Counted from the first letter of the stretch, positions 54,025 to 63,165 are shown. The stretch is DNA of 64,000 nucleotides from JASLDZ01 sp038226305 (GCA_038226305.1 JBBRQN010000005.1:115714-179713); one strand, 5' to 3'. Made by a program: numbers and translations. Notes: a model not told the origin generated them from the letters alone.

Positions 54025-54707
54025 CCGATAAGCCCCGCATCCTCGTCGTGGACGACGAGCCGCAGATCCACCGCTTCATCGGCCCGGCTCTCGAAGCCGC
54101 GGGCTACACCCCCATCCGTGCCGAGACCGGCGCGGCGGGCCTGCACGAGCTGGCCACGCGCCCGCCGGATGCCCTGATCCTCGACCTGGGCCTGCCGGAC
54201 ATGGACGGCAAGACGGTGATCGAGCGTGCGCGCCACTTCTACGCCGGCCCCCTGATAGTGCTCTCGGCGCGAGATCGCGGGCTGGAGAAGATTGCCGCGC
54301 TCGATCTGGGTGCGGACGACTATGTGCAGAAGCCCTTCGACGTGGGCGAATTCCTGGCCCGCCTGCGGGCTGCCATGCGCAACAAGGTGGTGCAGCGGGC
54401 GGGTGAGGCGATCATTCGGGCGGGCGAACTGGAGATCGACCTTGCGAGGCATCGTGTCTCTCGCAACGGTGCGGTGGTTCGCCTCTCGCCGCGCGAATAC
54501 AAGCTTCTCGGCCAGCTGGTGGAGCAGGATGAGCGCGTGGTCACCCACGCCCAGCTGCTGTCTGCCGTGTGGGGCCACGGGCATGAGAACGACGTCCAGT
54601 ACCTGCGCGTGTTCGTGCAGCATCTTCGCCAGAAGCTGGAGATCGACCCCTCCGCCCCGCGTCACATCCTCACCGAACCGGGCGTAGGCTACCGCTTCAA
54701 CCGGTAG
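54021..54707 (+). CDS. kdpE: Response regulator KdpE
   Basis: KdpE is the OmpR-type activator of the kdp genes. The receiver domain (1-120) has Asp55 (LILDLGLPDMDG) and Lys in VQKPFDVGEF; the C-terminal winged helix (about 130-225) includes RLSPREYKLLGQLVEQ and VFVQHLRQKLE. The 228-residue length and ATGA overlap with kdpD are standard. It ends the kdp unit. Confidence 0.97.
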   Translation: MTDKPRILVVDDEPQIHRFIGPALEAAGYTPIRAETGAAGLHELATRPPDALILDLGLPDMDGKTVIERARHFYAGPLIVLSARDRGLEKIAALDLGADDYVQKPFDVGEFLARLRAAMRNKVVQRAGEAIIRAGELEIDLARHRVSRNGAVVRLSPREYKLLGQLVEQDERVVTHAQLLSAVWGHGHENDVQYLRVFVQHLRQKLEIDPSAPRHILTEPGVGYRFNR

Positions 54708-54866
54708 GCTTAGGAACTCGTGGCCAACGGGCGCGCGCCGTGCGCCGCCGCCTCGACGGCGCCGCTTGCCCGGGCAGCAGAGGCGTAAGCTGCTGTCCTC
54801 AAGTCGCCCGCTCTGGCGAAGCTGGCCCCGGCGTGACAGCCTCACTTGCGGTGCCTGGGAGAAACC
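54708..54866. other. Gap between kdpE and the MFS gene
   Basis: This 159-bp stretch has a 10-bp palindrome TGCCCGGGCA (near 54765-54775) and a CAGCAG/CTGCTG inverted repeat nearby. No coding frame or strong terminator with a T-run is visible. Confidence 0.35.
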
Positions 54867-56171
54867 ATGAGCAAGACTGCCACCGGGGGGCTGCGCCGCA
54901 GCCATATCGCCGCCGTCGTCGCCGGTAACGGACTGGAATTTTACGACTTTCTGACTTTCTCGTTCTTCGCCGCCCAGATCGGACGGACGTTCTTTCCGGG
55001 CCAGAAGCCCGGTGACAGCCTTCTGATGGCCCTCGCCACGTTCGGTGCCGGGTTCCTCACCCGGCCATTGGGGGCGCTCGTGATCGGGCGCATGGGAGAC
55101 CGCCTCGGCCGCAAGCCTGCCATGCAGCTGACCTTCATCCTGATGGGGGTGGCGGGCCTGGGCATAGCGCTGACCCCGCCCACCGCATGGATCGGGCCCG
55201 CCGCTCCGCTCCTGCTCCTCCTGTTCCGGCTGACGCAGGGCTTTGCGCTGGGCGGAGAGGTCGGGCCGACAACCGCCTATCTGATAGAGGCCGCGCCGGA
55301 GGACCGGCGAGGCCTCTACGGCGCCATGCAGTACATGACGCAGGATCTGGCGGTGATGGTGGCGGGGCTCGTGGGTCTCGCCCTGTCCCGCCTCCTGCCG
55401 CCCGCCGCGGTCGATGCTTATGGGTGGCGCATCGCCTTCCTGTTGGGAGCGGCGATCATCCCGTTCGGATTCGTGCTGCGCTCGCGCCTCGTGGAGACGC
55501 TTCCGGAGGCGGGTGCAACCCTGGAGGAGGCGGGGCCGGTGAAGGGCAGGGTGCGCCTGGCGGCCGCGGGCCTGGCGCTGCTCGCGATGGGCACGGTGGT
55601 CGGCTACACGATGGACTACATGACGACCTACGCCTCCGAGACGCTGCACATGTCCTCGGTGTCGGCGTTTTCGGCCACGGTGGCGGTCGGGCTCAGTGCT
55701 GCGACGGGCGACGTCTTGAGCGGGCTCCTCTCCGACCGGTTCGGCAGGAAGCCGGTGATGATGATCGGAACGGGTCTGCTCCTGGTGCTCACCCTGCCGA
55801 CGTTCGCGATCCTGGCCCATTACCGCACGCCGGGGCTGTTGCTCTGCGCCTCCGTGCTCCTGGCCGGACTGATGGGGATCGGCACGACGCCCTTCGTGAC
55901 GTGGCTGGCGGAGTCTCTGCCGGTGCGCGTGCGCTCCGGGTCGCTGGCCCTGACCTATGCCCTGGCGGTCTCGGTGTTCGGCGGGTCATGCCAGTTCATC
56001 GCGGCGTGGCTCACCCGGGTCACCGGCAGCCCGCTGGCCCCGGCGATCTACATGTCGGTGATGGTGGTGATCGGCCTGGCCGTCATGTTCGCCATCCCTG
56101 AGAGCGCGCCACGCGCCCTGCGCCGGGCGGCCGCCCGCGCTGCCCCGCTGGAGGCCGCGGTCTCGGCCTGA
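54867..56171 (+). CDS. MHS-family MFS transporter (metabolite:H+ symporter)
   Basis: A 434-residue inner membrane transporter with 12 helices. GNGLEFYDF near the start and GRMGDRLGRKPAM between helices 2 and 3 (motif A), QGFALGGEVGPTTAYLIEAAP (motif of the MHS/ProP-like branch), and LSDRFGRKPVMM before helix 8 support the assignment. The family carries dicarboxylates, osmolytes or aromatic acids. The substrate is not predictable. The ATG at 54867 follows GGGAG. It converges with the DUF885 gene, 22 bp away. Confidence 0.87.
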   Translation: MSKTATGGLRRSHIAAVVAGNGLEFYDFLTFSFFAAQIGRTFFPGQKPGDSLLMALATFGAGFLTRPLGALVIGRMGDRLGRKPAMQLTFILMGVAGLGIALTPPTAWIGPAAPLLLLLFRLTQGFALGGEVGPTTAYLIEAAPEDRRGLYGAMQYMTQDLAVMVAGLVGLALSRLLPPAAVDAYGWRIAFLLGAAIIPFGFVLRSRLVETLPEAGATLEEAGPVKGRVRLAAAGLALLAMGTVVGYTMDYMTTYASETLHMSSVSAFSATVAVGLSAATGDVLSGLLSDRFGRKPVMMIGTGLLLVLTLPTFAILAHYRTPGLLLCASVLLAGLMGIGTTPFVTWLAESLPVRVRSGSLALTYALAVSVFGGSCQFIAAWLTRVTGSPLAPAIYMSVMVVIGLAVMFAIPESAPRALRRAAARAAPLEAAVSA

Positions 56172-56193
56172 GGCCCCCGGCTGCGCTCTAGGG

Positions 56194-58056
56194 TCAGCCG
56201 CGCCGGGCGGTGGCGATATAGGCGTCCACCGCTTGTGACAGCACGGTCAGCGGAACGCCGCCCGTTTTCACCACGCAGTCGTTGTAGGCCGCGAGGTCGA
56301 ACTTGCCGCCGAGCGCGGCCTTAGCCTTCGCGCGCAGGCGCAGGATTTCGTTGTGGCCCATCTTGTAGCCGCAAGCCTGCCCGGGCGAGGCGCAATAGCG
56401 GTCGGTCTCGCTGGTCATGGCGTCGGCGCCCTTGCCGGTCTGCTCGGTCAGGAAGCGCACGCTCTGCTCCCGGGTCCAGTGCAGGGCGTGCAGGCCCGTA
56501 TCGACGACGAGGCGGCAGGCACGGAACTGCTGGGCCTGCAGATAGCCTATCTCCCCGAAAGGATCGTCCTTGTAGAGGCCGTGCTCGTCCACAAGCTGCT
56601 CGGCATACAGGGCCCAGCCCTCCACGAAGGCGTTGAAGCCCATGAGAGACGAGATCAGCGGGATCTCGGCGTGGTGTTCCGCCAGATAGGCCCCCTGCCA
56701 CGTGTGGCCGGGCACGCCCTCGTGCGCGGTGAGCGTGGGCAGCTGGTACTTGGGCCACAGCGTGGTCGACTTCAGGTTCACGTAGTAGATCGCCGGGCGC
56801 GACCCATCGAGCGCCGCGAAGTTCATGTAGCCCAGCGCCGCTCCGTCCTGGATGTCCACCGGCACACGCTTGACCTGCACGTCGGCCTTGAGCCCGAGGT
56901 GCGAGAGTTGCGGCAACAACGGCCGGATCCGCGCGAGGCAGTTGTTCAGGTAGGCGATCAAGTCCGCCCGACCCGCATCGGTATCCGGATACAGGAAACG
57001 CGTGTCGGCATTCAGTGCCTGCACCCGTTCGCCTACGGTGCCCTGCGTCAGCCCCTGTTTGCGCAGCAGCGTGTCGATCCGCGCCTGAATAGCGCGGTTC
57101 TGCTCCAGCCCCAGCTTGTGAATCTCGGCGGCGGAGAAGTTGGTGGTCGTGCCGAGCTTCAGCGCCCAGTGGTAATAGGCATCGCCATCGGGAAGACGCT
57201 GCACCCCCGCCGTGCGGACGGCGTCGGCCGTGGCCTTTGAGAACGCCGCGATCTGCCGCTCCAGCGCCGGATACACCTGCGTTTCCACAAGCGTGGTGCA
57301 TCGGCCGGCCCAGTCGCCTGCCGCACCGGCCTTGGCGGCCCGGGTGGCGAGGGACTTCACCAGCCGCTGGTCGGCTGCCTTGACCGCGCGAAAGCCTTTG
57401 AGGATCCCGAGGGCGTTCGCCGCGATGAAGTCTGGCGGCACGACGCCGCGCCCTGCCTGCGAAGCGATGCGGTCGCTCTCCTGATCGAGCTGGCGGGCGA
57501 AGGCGGAGACGCGGGCGAGATAGGCCTCGCAGTCTGCGGCATCGTTGATCTGGTGCTGGGAATCCAGGAACTCCGGCACGCTGGTGACCGCGCCGTTCTG
57601 CTGGGTGACCACATAGGGCTGGGCCCCGCCGAAGAAGCCTGTCTGCGCGCTGCCGTAGACGAACTTCGTGCCCTCGATGCCTCGCTCGGCGGCATAGCCG
57701 ACCGCGGCGTATCGAACCTTGTCGGCTTCTGGCAGCGACTTCGGATCGATCTTCGCGAGCCGTGTGCGGATCGACTGCACTTCGCTGGCCCAGGCGGCAT
57801 CGACGGCGGGCGAAAGGTCGGAAAGCTGCGATTTGAGGCCCGCGTATCGGCCCTTGTCGAGGCCGAGCGAGGTGGCGGTTTCCGGCCCCAGCCGGATGAT
57901 CTCGTCGGCGCAGGCTTCGAGCGTACGGTCGAGCGTCGCCTTGGCGGGGCTCGAAGGCTTGGCGCCGGCGTTAGCAAAGGGGGCCGCAAGGCCGAGCGCG
58001 CCCGCAGCCGCCCCCGACCGCAGGAGGAAACGGCGATCCGGCTGGGGAAAGGTCAC
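56194..58056 (-). CDS. Tat-exported DUF885 metallopeptidase-like protein
   Basis: A 620-residue protein of the DUF885 family, thought to be zinc carboxypeptidases. A twin-arginine signal (PDRRFLLRSGAAAGALGL) leads export. The metal motif is HEGVPGHTWQ (about 458-467), followed by EGWALYAEQLV, a family mark. GTG at 58054-58056 is chosen because AGGAG lies 9-13 bases upstream; a far longer frame includes the divergent gene's region and is not real. Its substrate is unknown. It is divergent from the hydrolase at 58241. Confidence 0.87.
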   Translation of the reverse strand: MTFPQPDRRFLLRSGAAAGALGLAAPFANAGAKPSSPAKATLDRTLEACADEIIRLGPETATSLGLDKGRYAGLKSQLSDLSPAVDAAWASEVQSIRTRLAKIDPKSLPEADKVRYAAVGYAAERGIEGTKFVYGSAQTGFFGGAQPYVVTQQNGAVTSVPEFLDSQHQINDAADCEAYLARVSAFARQLDQESDRIASQAGRGVVPPDFIAANALGILKGFRAVKAADQRLVKSLATRAAKAGAAGDWAGRCTTLVETQVYPALERQIAAFSKATADAVRTAGVQRLPDGDAYYHWALKLGTTTNFSAAEIHKLGLEQNRAIQARIDTLLRKQGLTQGTVGERVQALNADTRFLYPDTDAGRADLIAYLNNCLARIRPLLPQLSHLGLKADVQVKRVPVDIQDGAALGYMNFAALDGSRPAIYYVNLKSTTLWPKYQLPTLTAHEGVPGHTWQGAYLAEHHAEIPLISSLMGFNAFVEGWALYAEQLVDEHGLYKDDPFGEIGYLQAQQFRACRLVVDTGLHALHWTREQSVRFLTEQTGKGADAMTSETDRYCASPGQACGYKMGHNEILRLRAKAKAALGGKFDLAAYNDCVVKTGGVPLTVLSQAVDAYIATARRG

Positions 58057-58240
58057 TGCGCAGGCTCCTGTGAACGACCGGACGCTAGGACATGTATCGC
58101 TCTGCCGCCAAGCGCCTTCGCAGCGGGCGTTCTCCCAGAAAGGTGCGATCCCGGCTCTGTCAGGCGCTGGACAGGGGAGCACCGGTGAGAGAGCAATCCC
58201 GCTGCACATCGGCGATCGTCCGCCTGGGCCCGGAGTTGTC

Positions 58241-59359
58241 ATGACCAAGACTGCAGACCTCGACCGCAGGCAGGTGATGGCCGCCGCCGCTGCGATCCCC
58301 GCGGCCGCCGCCGTGCAGCCCGCCCTTGCGGCCGCGCCCCTGGCGGACGGGGCTCGACGGGCCTTCACGATCGCTAACTTTCGGCTGGAAAGCGGCGTCG
58401 TGCTGCCTCGCGCGGTCGTCTGGTTCGCCACCTGGGGCAAGCTGAACGCGGCCGGCGATAACGCCGTGCTTCTGCCCTCGCACTACATGGCGGACGCGCG
58501 GGGCTATGGCTGGCTGATCGGCGCGGACAAGGCGCTGGACCCGGCCCGGCACTTCCTCATCGCCACCGAGCTGTTCGGCAACGGCAAGTCCTCTTCGCCC
58601 AGCAACACGCCCGAGCCCTTCCACGGCCCGCGCTTTCCGCTCACCACCATCCGCGACAACGTGGAGGCGTGCCGCCGCCTCGTGACCGAGGAGCTCGGCG
58701 TGAAGCGGCTGGACGCGGTGGTCGGCTTCTCGATGGGGGGCGAACAGGCGTTTCAGTGGGCGGTGAGCCATCCGGATTTCGTCCGGCGCATCGTCGTCAC
58801 CTCAGCCACGGCCAAGTGCTATCCGCACGGCATCGTGAGGCTGGAGAGCCAGATCCAGGCGATCACCACCGATCCTCAGTTCAAGGCCGGTGACTACACC
58901 GCCCCGCCGGAAGCGGGCCTCAGCGCCTTCGGCATGGTCTGGGCCCCGTGGCTGTACTCGCAGGAGTGGTGGCGTCGCGAGCTGTGGAAGGTGCGCTCAC
59001 CCAACGACACCCTGACGCAGGCGATCGACAAGTTCCGTCACGGCTTCATCCCCAATGCCGATGCGAACGATCTCATCCTGCAGATGCGCACCTGGGAGCA
59101 TCATGACATCGGCACCACGCCGGGCTTCGACGGCAACGTCGAGCGGGCGCTGCGCTCCATCCAGATGCCGGTGCTCTACATGCCCTCGGCGACGGACCTG
59201 TACTTCCCGGTGGAAGACGCCCGATACGAAGCGGCGTTCATTCCCAGGGTCGACCTTCGACCCATCCCGTCCCTCTGGGGTCACACGGCGGGCGCAGCCA
59301 GCAACCCCGCCGACGCGAAGTTCCTGAACGCGACGATCGGCAGCTTCCTCCGCGGTTGA
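58241..59359 (+). CDS. Tat-exported alpha/beta hydrolase, homoserine-O-acetyltransferase-like
   Basis: A 372-residue protein of the MetX-like alpha/beta hydrolase branch. A twin-arginine-type signal (LDRRQVMAAAAAIPAAAAV) precedes FTIANFRLESGVVLPRAVVWFATWGKLN, the MetX-type opening. The catalytic triad is visible: Ser164 (VVGFSMGGEQAF), Asp319 (TDLYFPVED), His348 (LWGHTAG). MetX proper is cytoplasmic and about this length, so an exported relative is more likely an esterase or acyltransferase. It is divergent from the DUF885 gene across 184 bp. Confidence 0.83.
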   Translation: MTKTADLDRRQVMAAAAAIPAAAAVQPALAAAPLADGARRAFTIANFRLESGVVLPRAVVWFATWGKLNAAGDNAVLLPSHYMADARGYGWLIGADKALDPARHFLIATELFGNGKSSSPSNTPEPFHGPRFPLTTIRDNVEACRRLVTEELGVKRLDAVVGFSMGGEQAFQWAVSHPDFVRRIVVTSATAKCYPHGIVRLESQIQAITTDPQFKAGDYTAPPEAGLSAFGMVWAPWLYSQEWWRRELWKVRSPNDTLTQAIDKFRHGFIPNADANDLILQMRTWEHHDIGTTPGFDGNVERALRSIQMPVLYMPSATDLYFPVEDARYEAAFIPRVDLRPIPSLWGHTAGAASNPADAKFLNATIGSFLRG

Positions 59360-59379
59360 AGGCGCTGCGGCCTTGAACC

Positions 59380-60471
59380 TCAGCGGTTGTCGCTTAGGCC
59401 GGATGTCAGGATGTCGCTGACCCTGACAAAGCCGTCGTTCAGTGCGGTCTCGAAGGTCGCCTGGTCGGTGCGCACCTCGTAGGTGCTTTTGTTGGTGTAG
59501 TGCATCGCGCCGATGATGCTGCCGCCGGGGACGAACGCCCCCATAATCCGGGAAGCGACGATGGCGGTGTTGCCCGCCGTCTGCAGCGCCCGCGACCCGC
59601 CGGAGGTGGTCGAGACGAGGTCGCCCAGCTTGTCGGTGGCGAGATCTTCCGACAAGGCCACGCGCGCCATCCCTTGGTCGGGCGAGACCACCAGAACCCG
59701 GTTGTAGAGGGCGACGAACCGCATCGCCGCATCGGTGCGGGCAGACCCTGCGGTCATCCAGAAGTCGCGATTGATCTGCGCCTGGCCGCCCAGCAGGGTG
59801 ATGCGCACGTTCAGGATCGGCGCGCCGATGCTCTTGGCGGCGGCCTGCTGGCGCTGGAAGCCCAGCGCCGCGAAGCCCGATCCCATGGTCGATCCCCAGC
59901 CGATGTAGGGGTCGCGCTTGGACTTGGGGCCGAGGATGCGGAATTCCATCTTCGGAAACAGCGTCGTCTCGTCCACCAGGTAGATCGGCAGGGAGGCGGT
60001 GCTGAGATAGCGGTTCGACCCGGCAGGCGAGCGTTCGTCGCGCGCGGCGGCGGCTTCGGCGCTGATCAGCTTGCTGAACTGGGGGTCGGCCTGCAGCTGG
60101 GCCTGCGGGATCACCGAAAAGCCCTTCGCGGTCAGGTCGGCCACGAACCGGTCGTAGGCCGCGTCCACCAGCGCCTGGTAGCGGGCGCGATCGGCCCCCA
60201 CGAGCTTCACCACCAGTTGAGACGGCGCCCCGGTGACCAGTTCGATCCCGCCGATGTCGGCGCTGGATTCCAGCCGGTCCAGGATGTCGACGGTGAACGA
60301 GCCGATCGCGACGCGATTGAGCCCCTTCAGCCGGGCCGCATTCTCGATGGTGACGAGAGAGCCGCCGACGGGCGACGGTGCCGCGGAGTGCGGCTCGGCG
60401 GCCGATGCCACCGCGTAGGACGCGCCGCTGAACAACAGGGAAAGCGCCGCCAGAACGGGACTAAAACGCAT
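59380..60471 (-). CDS. Secreted protein of unknown function
   Basis: A 363-residue exported protein. The ATG at 60469-60471 follows GGAGCG at a good distance and begins a signal peptide of about 25 residues (LAALSLLFSGASYAVASA). The mature protein has VAIGSFTVDILDRLES early and IGWGSTMGSGFAALGFQRQQAAAKS, NVRITLLGGQAQINRDFW in the middle. No family is recognised; the layout (alternating beta strands, no membrane segment after the signal) suggests a soluble periplasmic or secreted protein. It is divergent from the HTH/hydrolase gene across 156 bp and converges with the gene before it. Confidence 0.7.
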   Translation of the reverse strand: MRFSPVLAALSLLFSGASYAVASAAEPHSAAPSPVGGSLVTIENAARLKGLNRVAIGSFTVDILDRLESSADIGGIELVTGAPSQLVVKLVGADRARYQALVDAAYDRFVADLTAKGFSVIPQAQLQADPQFSKLISAEAAAARDERSPAGSNRYLSTASLPIYLVDETTLFPKMEFRILGPKSKRDPYIGWGSTMGSGFAALGFQRQQAAAKSIGAPILNVRITLLGGQAQINRDFWMTAGSARTDAAMRFVALYNRVLVVSPDQGMARVALSEDLATDKLGDLVSTTSGGSRALQTAGNTAIVASRIMGAFVPGGSIIGAMHYTNKSTYEVRTDQATFETALNDGFVRVSDILTSGLSDNR

Positions 60472-60627
60472 ACTACGCTCCACAAATAAGAATGTGAGAG
60501 GGTTGCGCCGACCCGACATGGGAGCCCCCGCTCGCTGCACTGACCCAGAGCTAACGGGGCCTACGGGCGGCGGGTATCCCCATTTGGGGGGTTGACCGGA
60601 TCGCCCCCGCGGCCGCCCTTTCGGCGA

Positions 60628-62466
60628 ATGGCGAGGCCTTCCTCAGTTCGTTTCCTGCAGGCCTTTCGCGACTCGGCCGCGACGGGCCGTGGGCTGGAGG
60701 TGATCGCAGGGGACGCCGACGGCTTCGCCTCCGCAATCGCGGATGACCCCGAGGGCATGCTGCAGGCGATCGATGCCGTTGCGGAGCGGGGAGGGGGCAC
60801 CGCCAGCGTGCCGCCCGCCGTCTTCGCCACTGCCGCCGTGCGACGGGCCGGTGGCGTGCTCGCATCCGATGCGACGTTCGACGCCCTGAACCTGCCGGAT
60901 GTCGCCTTGGCCGACGCCGTGCGGCGAGCCGGAGCGGCCCGGCCCAGCCCCTCGGTGATCATCGACGATGCGGGCGGGAGGCCCGTGGCCGTGGTTGTGG
61001 CCGGGTTGGAAAGAGCCGCCTCTTGGCCGCTTGCCCCGGCCGTGCGCGAGGCGTTGACGGCAGGCGAGGCGGCATTCGCCGTGATGGCCGTGGGCCCGAA
61101 CCACGCTCTGGATTGGGCGGCGCTGTTCTCTCCCTGGACGTTCAGTCGGCCGGAAGCCCGCCTCGCGGGGGCCCTCGTGCGCAGCGGCGACCTGCGGGAG
61201 GCAGCCCGGGTGGCGGGCGTCTCATACGAAACGGCCCGGGAGACTCTGGCCAGCGCCATGGCCAAGACCGGTGCCCGCCGCCAGCCGGAGTTCGTGCGCC
61301 AGCTGGCCCAGCTCGCCTTCGGGGAGCTGCCCGCCAACGATGCCGCTTGGAAGACTCTGGCCGACGCCTACGACCTCTCCGCGCGGCAGGCCCGGCTGGC
61401 CCTGCTGGTGACCCTGGGGGCTACCCGGGCCACCGCGGCCCGGGCGCTCCACGTGTCTGACCATACCGCCAAAGCCGAGCTGAAGGTTGTCTACGCCCAG
61501 TGCTCCGTCGCCAGTGGCGCTGCCCTGGGCCGGATCGTCGCCGAGACCGATGCCCTGTCCCGAATGGCCGCCGCGACCGATGTTGAGATCGTGACCCGCG
61601 GCGAGATCGCCACGCCCCTGCGGTTCGTGCGCCGCCGCCGGAGAAGCGGCCGCATCGCGGTCGAGGATCACGGACCGAGAGACGGCCAGCCGGTCGTGGT
61701 GTTCCACGCGCCGATCAACGGTCGCCACCTACCGCGCGGGCTCACGGCGGCGATGCAGGCACAGGGGTTGCGCCCCATCAGCGTGGAGCGGCCGGGCTTT
61801 GGCCTGACCACGCCTGCGTCGGGAGAGGTGATCGCCGAGTCCAACGCCGACCTGATCGACGTTCTCGATGCCCTCGGCCTAGGCCGGGTTAGGCTTCTGG
61901 GCCGAAGCGTCATCATGCCGATGAGCTTCGCTGCCGCCCACGCGGAACGCGTGAGCGGAGGCGTGCTCCTCGCAGCCACGCCGCCCGGCGTGCGCTCCCG
62001 AGACGGGTTGCTGGCCACCGTCGCGGGGATGGCGCTGGACCGCCCGGAGTTGGTGGCCGGGTTCGCGCGGCTGATGGTGGGCCTCTCCAGCGAGCGCTCG
62101 ATCATGAGCCTGACCGAGCGTTCGGTGCGCAGTTCTCCTTCCGACCTCGCCGCGCTGACCGTGGCGCGCAATCGCCTGGACTGGATCCGGGCCTGCCGCC
62201 AGTCGTCCAGCGGCGACGGCTTCGCCCGTGAGTTTGCCATCCATGCCGATGGCGGTGGCATTCCCGCGGGCTCGCTGCGAACAGCGTGGACCGTCCTGTT
62301 CGGCAGCGACGACACCCTCGGCATCGGCGTTGGAGACGGGGTCGCGCTCTGGCGGGAAGCGGCGCCCGAAGCGTCGTGCCTGCGCGTGCAGGGTGCCGGC
62401 CGACTGGTGCACCTCAGCCATCCCGAACGCGTGGCGAGCGCCCTGGCGAACCTTGGAGCGAGCTGA
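60628..62466 (+). CDS. Hybrid protein: PAS-like region, two LuxR-type HTHs, alpha/beta hydrolase
   Basis: A 612-residue protein of unusual architecture. Residues about 1-165 look like a degenerate sensor region. Two LuxR-like segments follow: EARLAGALVRSGDLREAARVAGVSYETARETLASAMAKTG (about 175-215) and a weaker copy ARQARLALLVTLGATRATAARALHVSDHTAKAEL (about 250-290). From about 345 to the end is an alpha/beta hydrolase: VVVFHAPINGRHLPRG (oxyanion), LLGRSVIMPMSF (nucleophile elbow, Ser427, with Ile where Gly is usual), and VHLSHPERV (His595 or His598). The ATG at 60628 is chosen over a TTG at 60592. I read it as a regulator using a hydrolase fold to sense a ligand. Confidence 0.68.
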   Translation: MARPSSVRFLQAFRDSAATGRGLEVIAGDADGFASAIADDPEGMLQAIDAVAERGGGTASVPPAVFATAAVRRAGGVLASDATFDALNLPDVALADAVRRAGAARPSPSVIIDDAGGRPVAVVVAGLERAASWPLAPAVREALTAGEAAFAVMAVGPNHALDWAALFSPWTFSRPEARLAGALVRSGDLREAARVAGVSYETARETLASAMAKTGARRQPEFVRQLAQLAFGELPANDAAWKTLADAYDLSARQARLALLVTLGATRATAARALHVSDHTAKAELKVVYAQCSVASGAALGRIVAETDALSRMAAATDVEIVTRGEIATPLRFVRRRRRSGRIAVEDHGPRDGQPVVVFHAPINGRHLPRGLTAAMQAQGLRPISVERPGFGLTTPASGEVIAESNADLIDVLDALGLGRVRLLGRSVIMPMSFAAAHAERVSGGVLLAATPPGVRSRDGLLATVAGMALDRPELVAGFARLMVGLSSERSIMSLTERSVRSSPSDLAALTVARNRLDWIRACRQSSSGDGFAREFAIHADGGGIPAGSLRTAWTVLFGSDDTLGIGVGDGVALWREAAPEASCLRVQGAGRLVHLSHPERVASALANLGAS

Positions 62467-62497
62467 AGGTCGGCCTGCGCCGCCGATCAGGCTCAAG

Positions 62498-62590
62498 CTA
62501 GAAGGTGACGGTCGCCACGATGGCGTCGGTATAGCTTCCGGGGGCTGGAAGCTGTCCGGTCGGGATCCTGCCGCAGAGAAAGTAAAACCT
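62498..62590 (-). pseudogene. 3' remnant of a spore-coat-U (SCPU)/Csu pilin subunit gene
   Basis: A 30-codon minus-strand fragment ends at TAG (62498-62500) and reads FLCGRIPTGQLPAPG, then SYTDAIVATVTF. This is the C-terminal strand of SCPU-domain proteins such as CsuA/CsuB and CsuE, with the GRIPAGQ-PGSYTD pattern. The rest of the protein is lacking: an in-frame TGA sits a few codons upstream. It is a relic beside a chaperone relic of the same pilus type. Confidence 0.6.
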
Positions 62591-62613
62591 GCGCTTTCAG
62601 TCATCACCGCGCG

Positions 62614-62748
62614 TCAATGCCGCGCCGCCTTCATGGGCTCCGCGGGCTCAGCGAAAACGGGCAGCGAACGGCGGAGCAGAAGCCGAATGCTGAACTGGCT
62701 CTGGCTGGGAGGGCTCGCGTCAACGATCAGCCGATAGGCCGCCTCTCG
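62614..62748 (-). pseudogene. Internal remnant of a Csu/PapD-type pilus chaperone gene
   Basis: A 44-codon minus-strand fragment reads AAYRLIVDASPP, then IRLLLRRSLPVFAEPAEP, ending at TGA (62614-62616). AYRL(I/V)-x-PP...LRRSLPVF is the PapD-type chaperone N-domain strand F-G segment, as in CsuC. No start or C-domain exists; the right edge overlaps the MFS remnant by 22 bp. The chaperone lies upstream of an SCPU remnant on the same strand, as in a csu operon with the usher deleted. Confidence 0.55.
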
Positions 62749-63165
62749 GCGGAGGCCTCGCGGCCGGGACGGACGGCGAGTGCGGCAACCGCTCCTGCCA
62801 CCAGGAGAGCCCCCGCCAGGGTCAGCACGTTACGCGGCTCACCTCCAAGAAGCGGCCGGTAGGCGAAGGGCAGGGTGACCGAGAGAACCAGCATGGGGAT
62901 CACGATCATCATGTTGAAAACGCCCATGTAGACGCCAACCCGTTCGGGCGGGATGGAGCCCGCGACGATGGTGTACGGGTTGCTCATGATGCTCGCCCAG
63001 CCGATGCCCACGCCGGCCGCGGGCAGAAAGAGCCAGGCCTTCTGGCCCACGTGAGGCAGGATCAACATGCCGATCCCGGCCAGCGCCAGGCAAGCCGCAT
63101 GGACCTTGGCGGGGCCGAAGCGGCGCGACAGCGGTATCATCGCGAAGGCCGCGATGACGGCCACG
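62727..63165 (-). pseudogene. 3' remnant of an MFS sugar permease, cut by the IS element
   Basis: About 145 codons of the C-terminal four helices of an MFS transporter of the SLC45/glycoside-type: RRFGPAKVHAACLALAG, GIGWASIMSNPYTIVAG, PPERVGVYMGVFNMMIV and MLVLSVTLPFAYRPLL. The frame remains open to the right but enters the IS6 end at 63166, so about two thirds of the protein are missing. The codons beyond are IS sequence. The 3' end joins pilus remnants. Confidence 0.85.

Noticed and set aside
53694..55820. A 708-codon minus-strand frame across kdpD-kdpE-MFS
   Set aside because: Antisense to three well-supported genes; low-complexity His/Arg/Gln composition.
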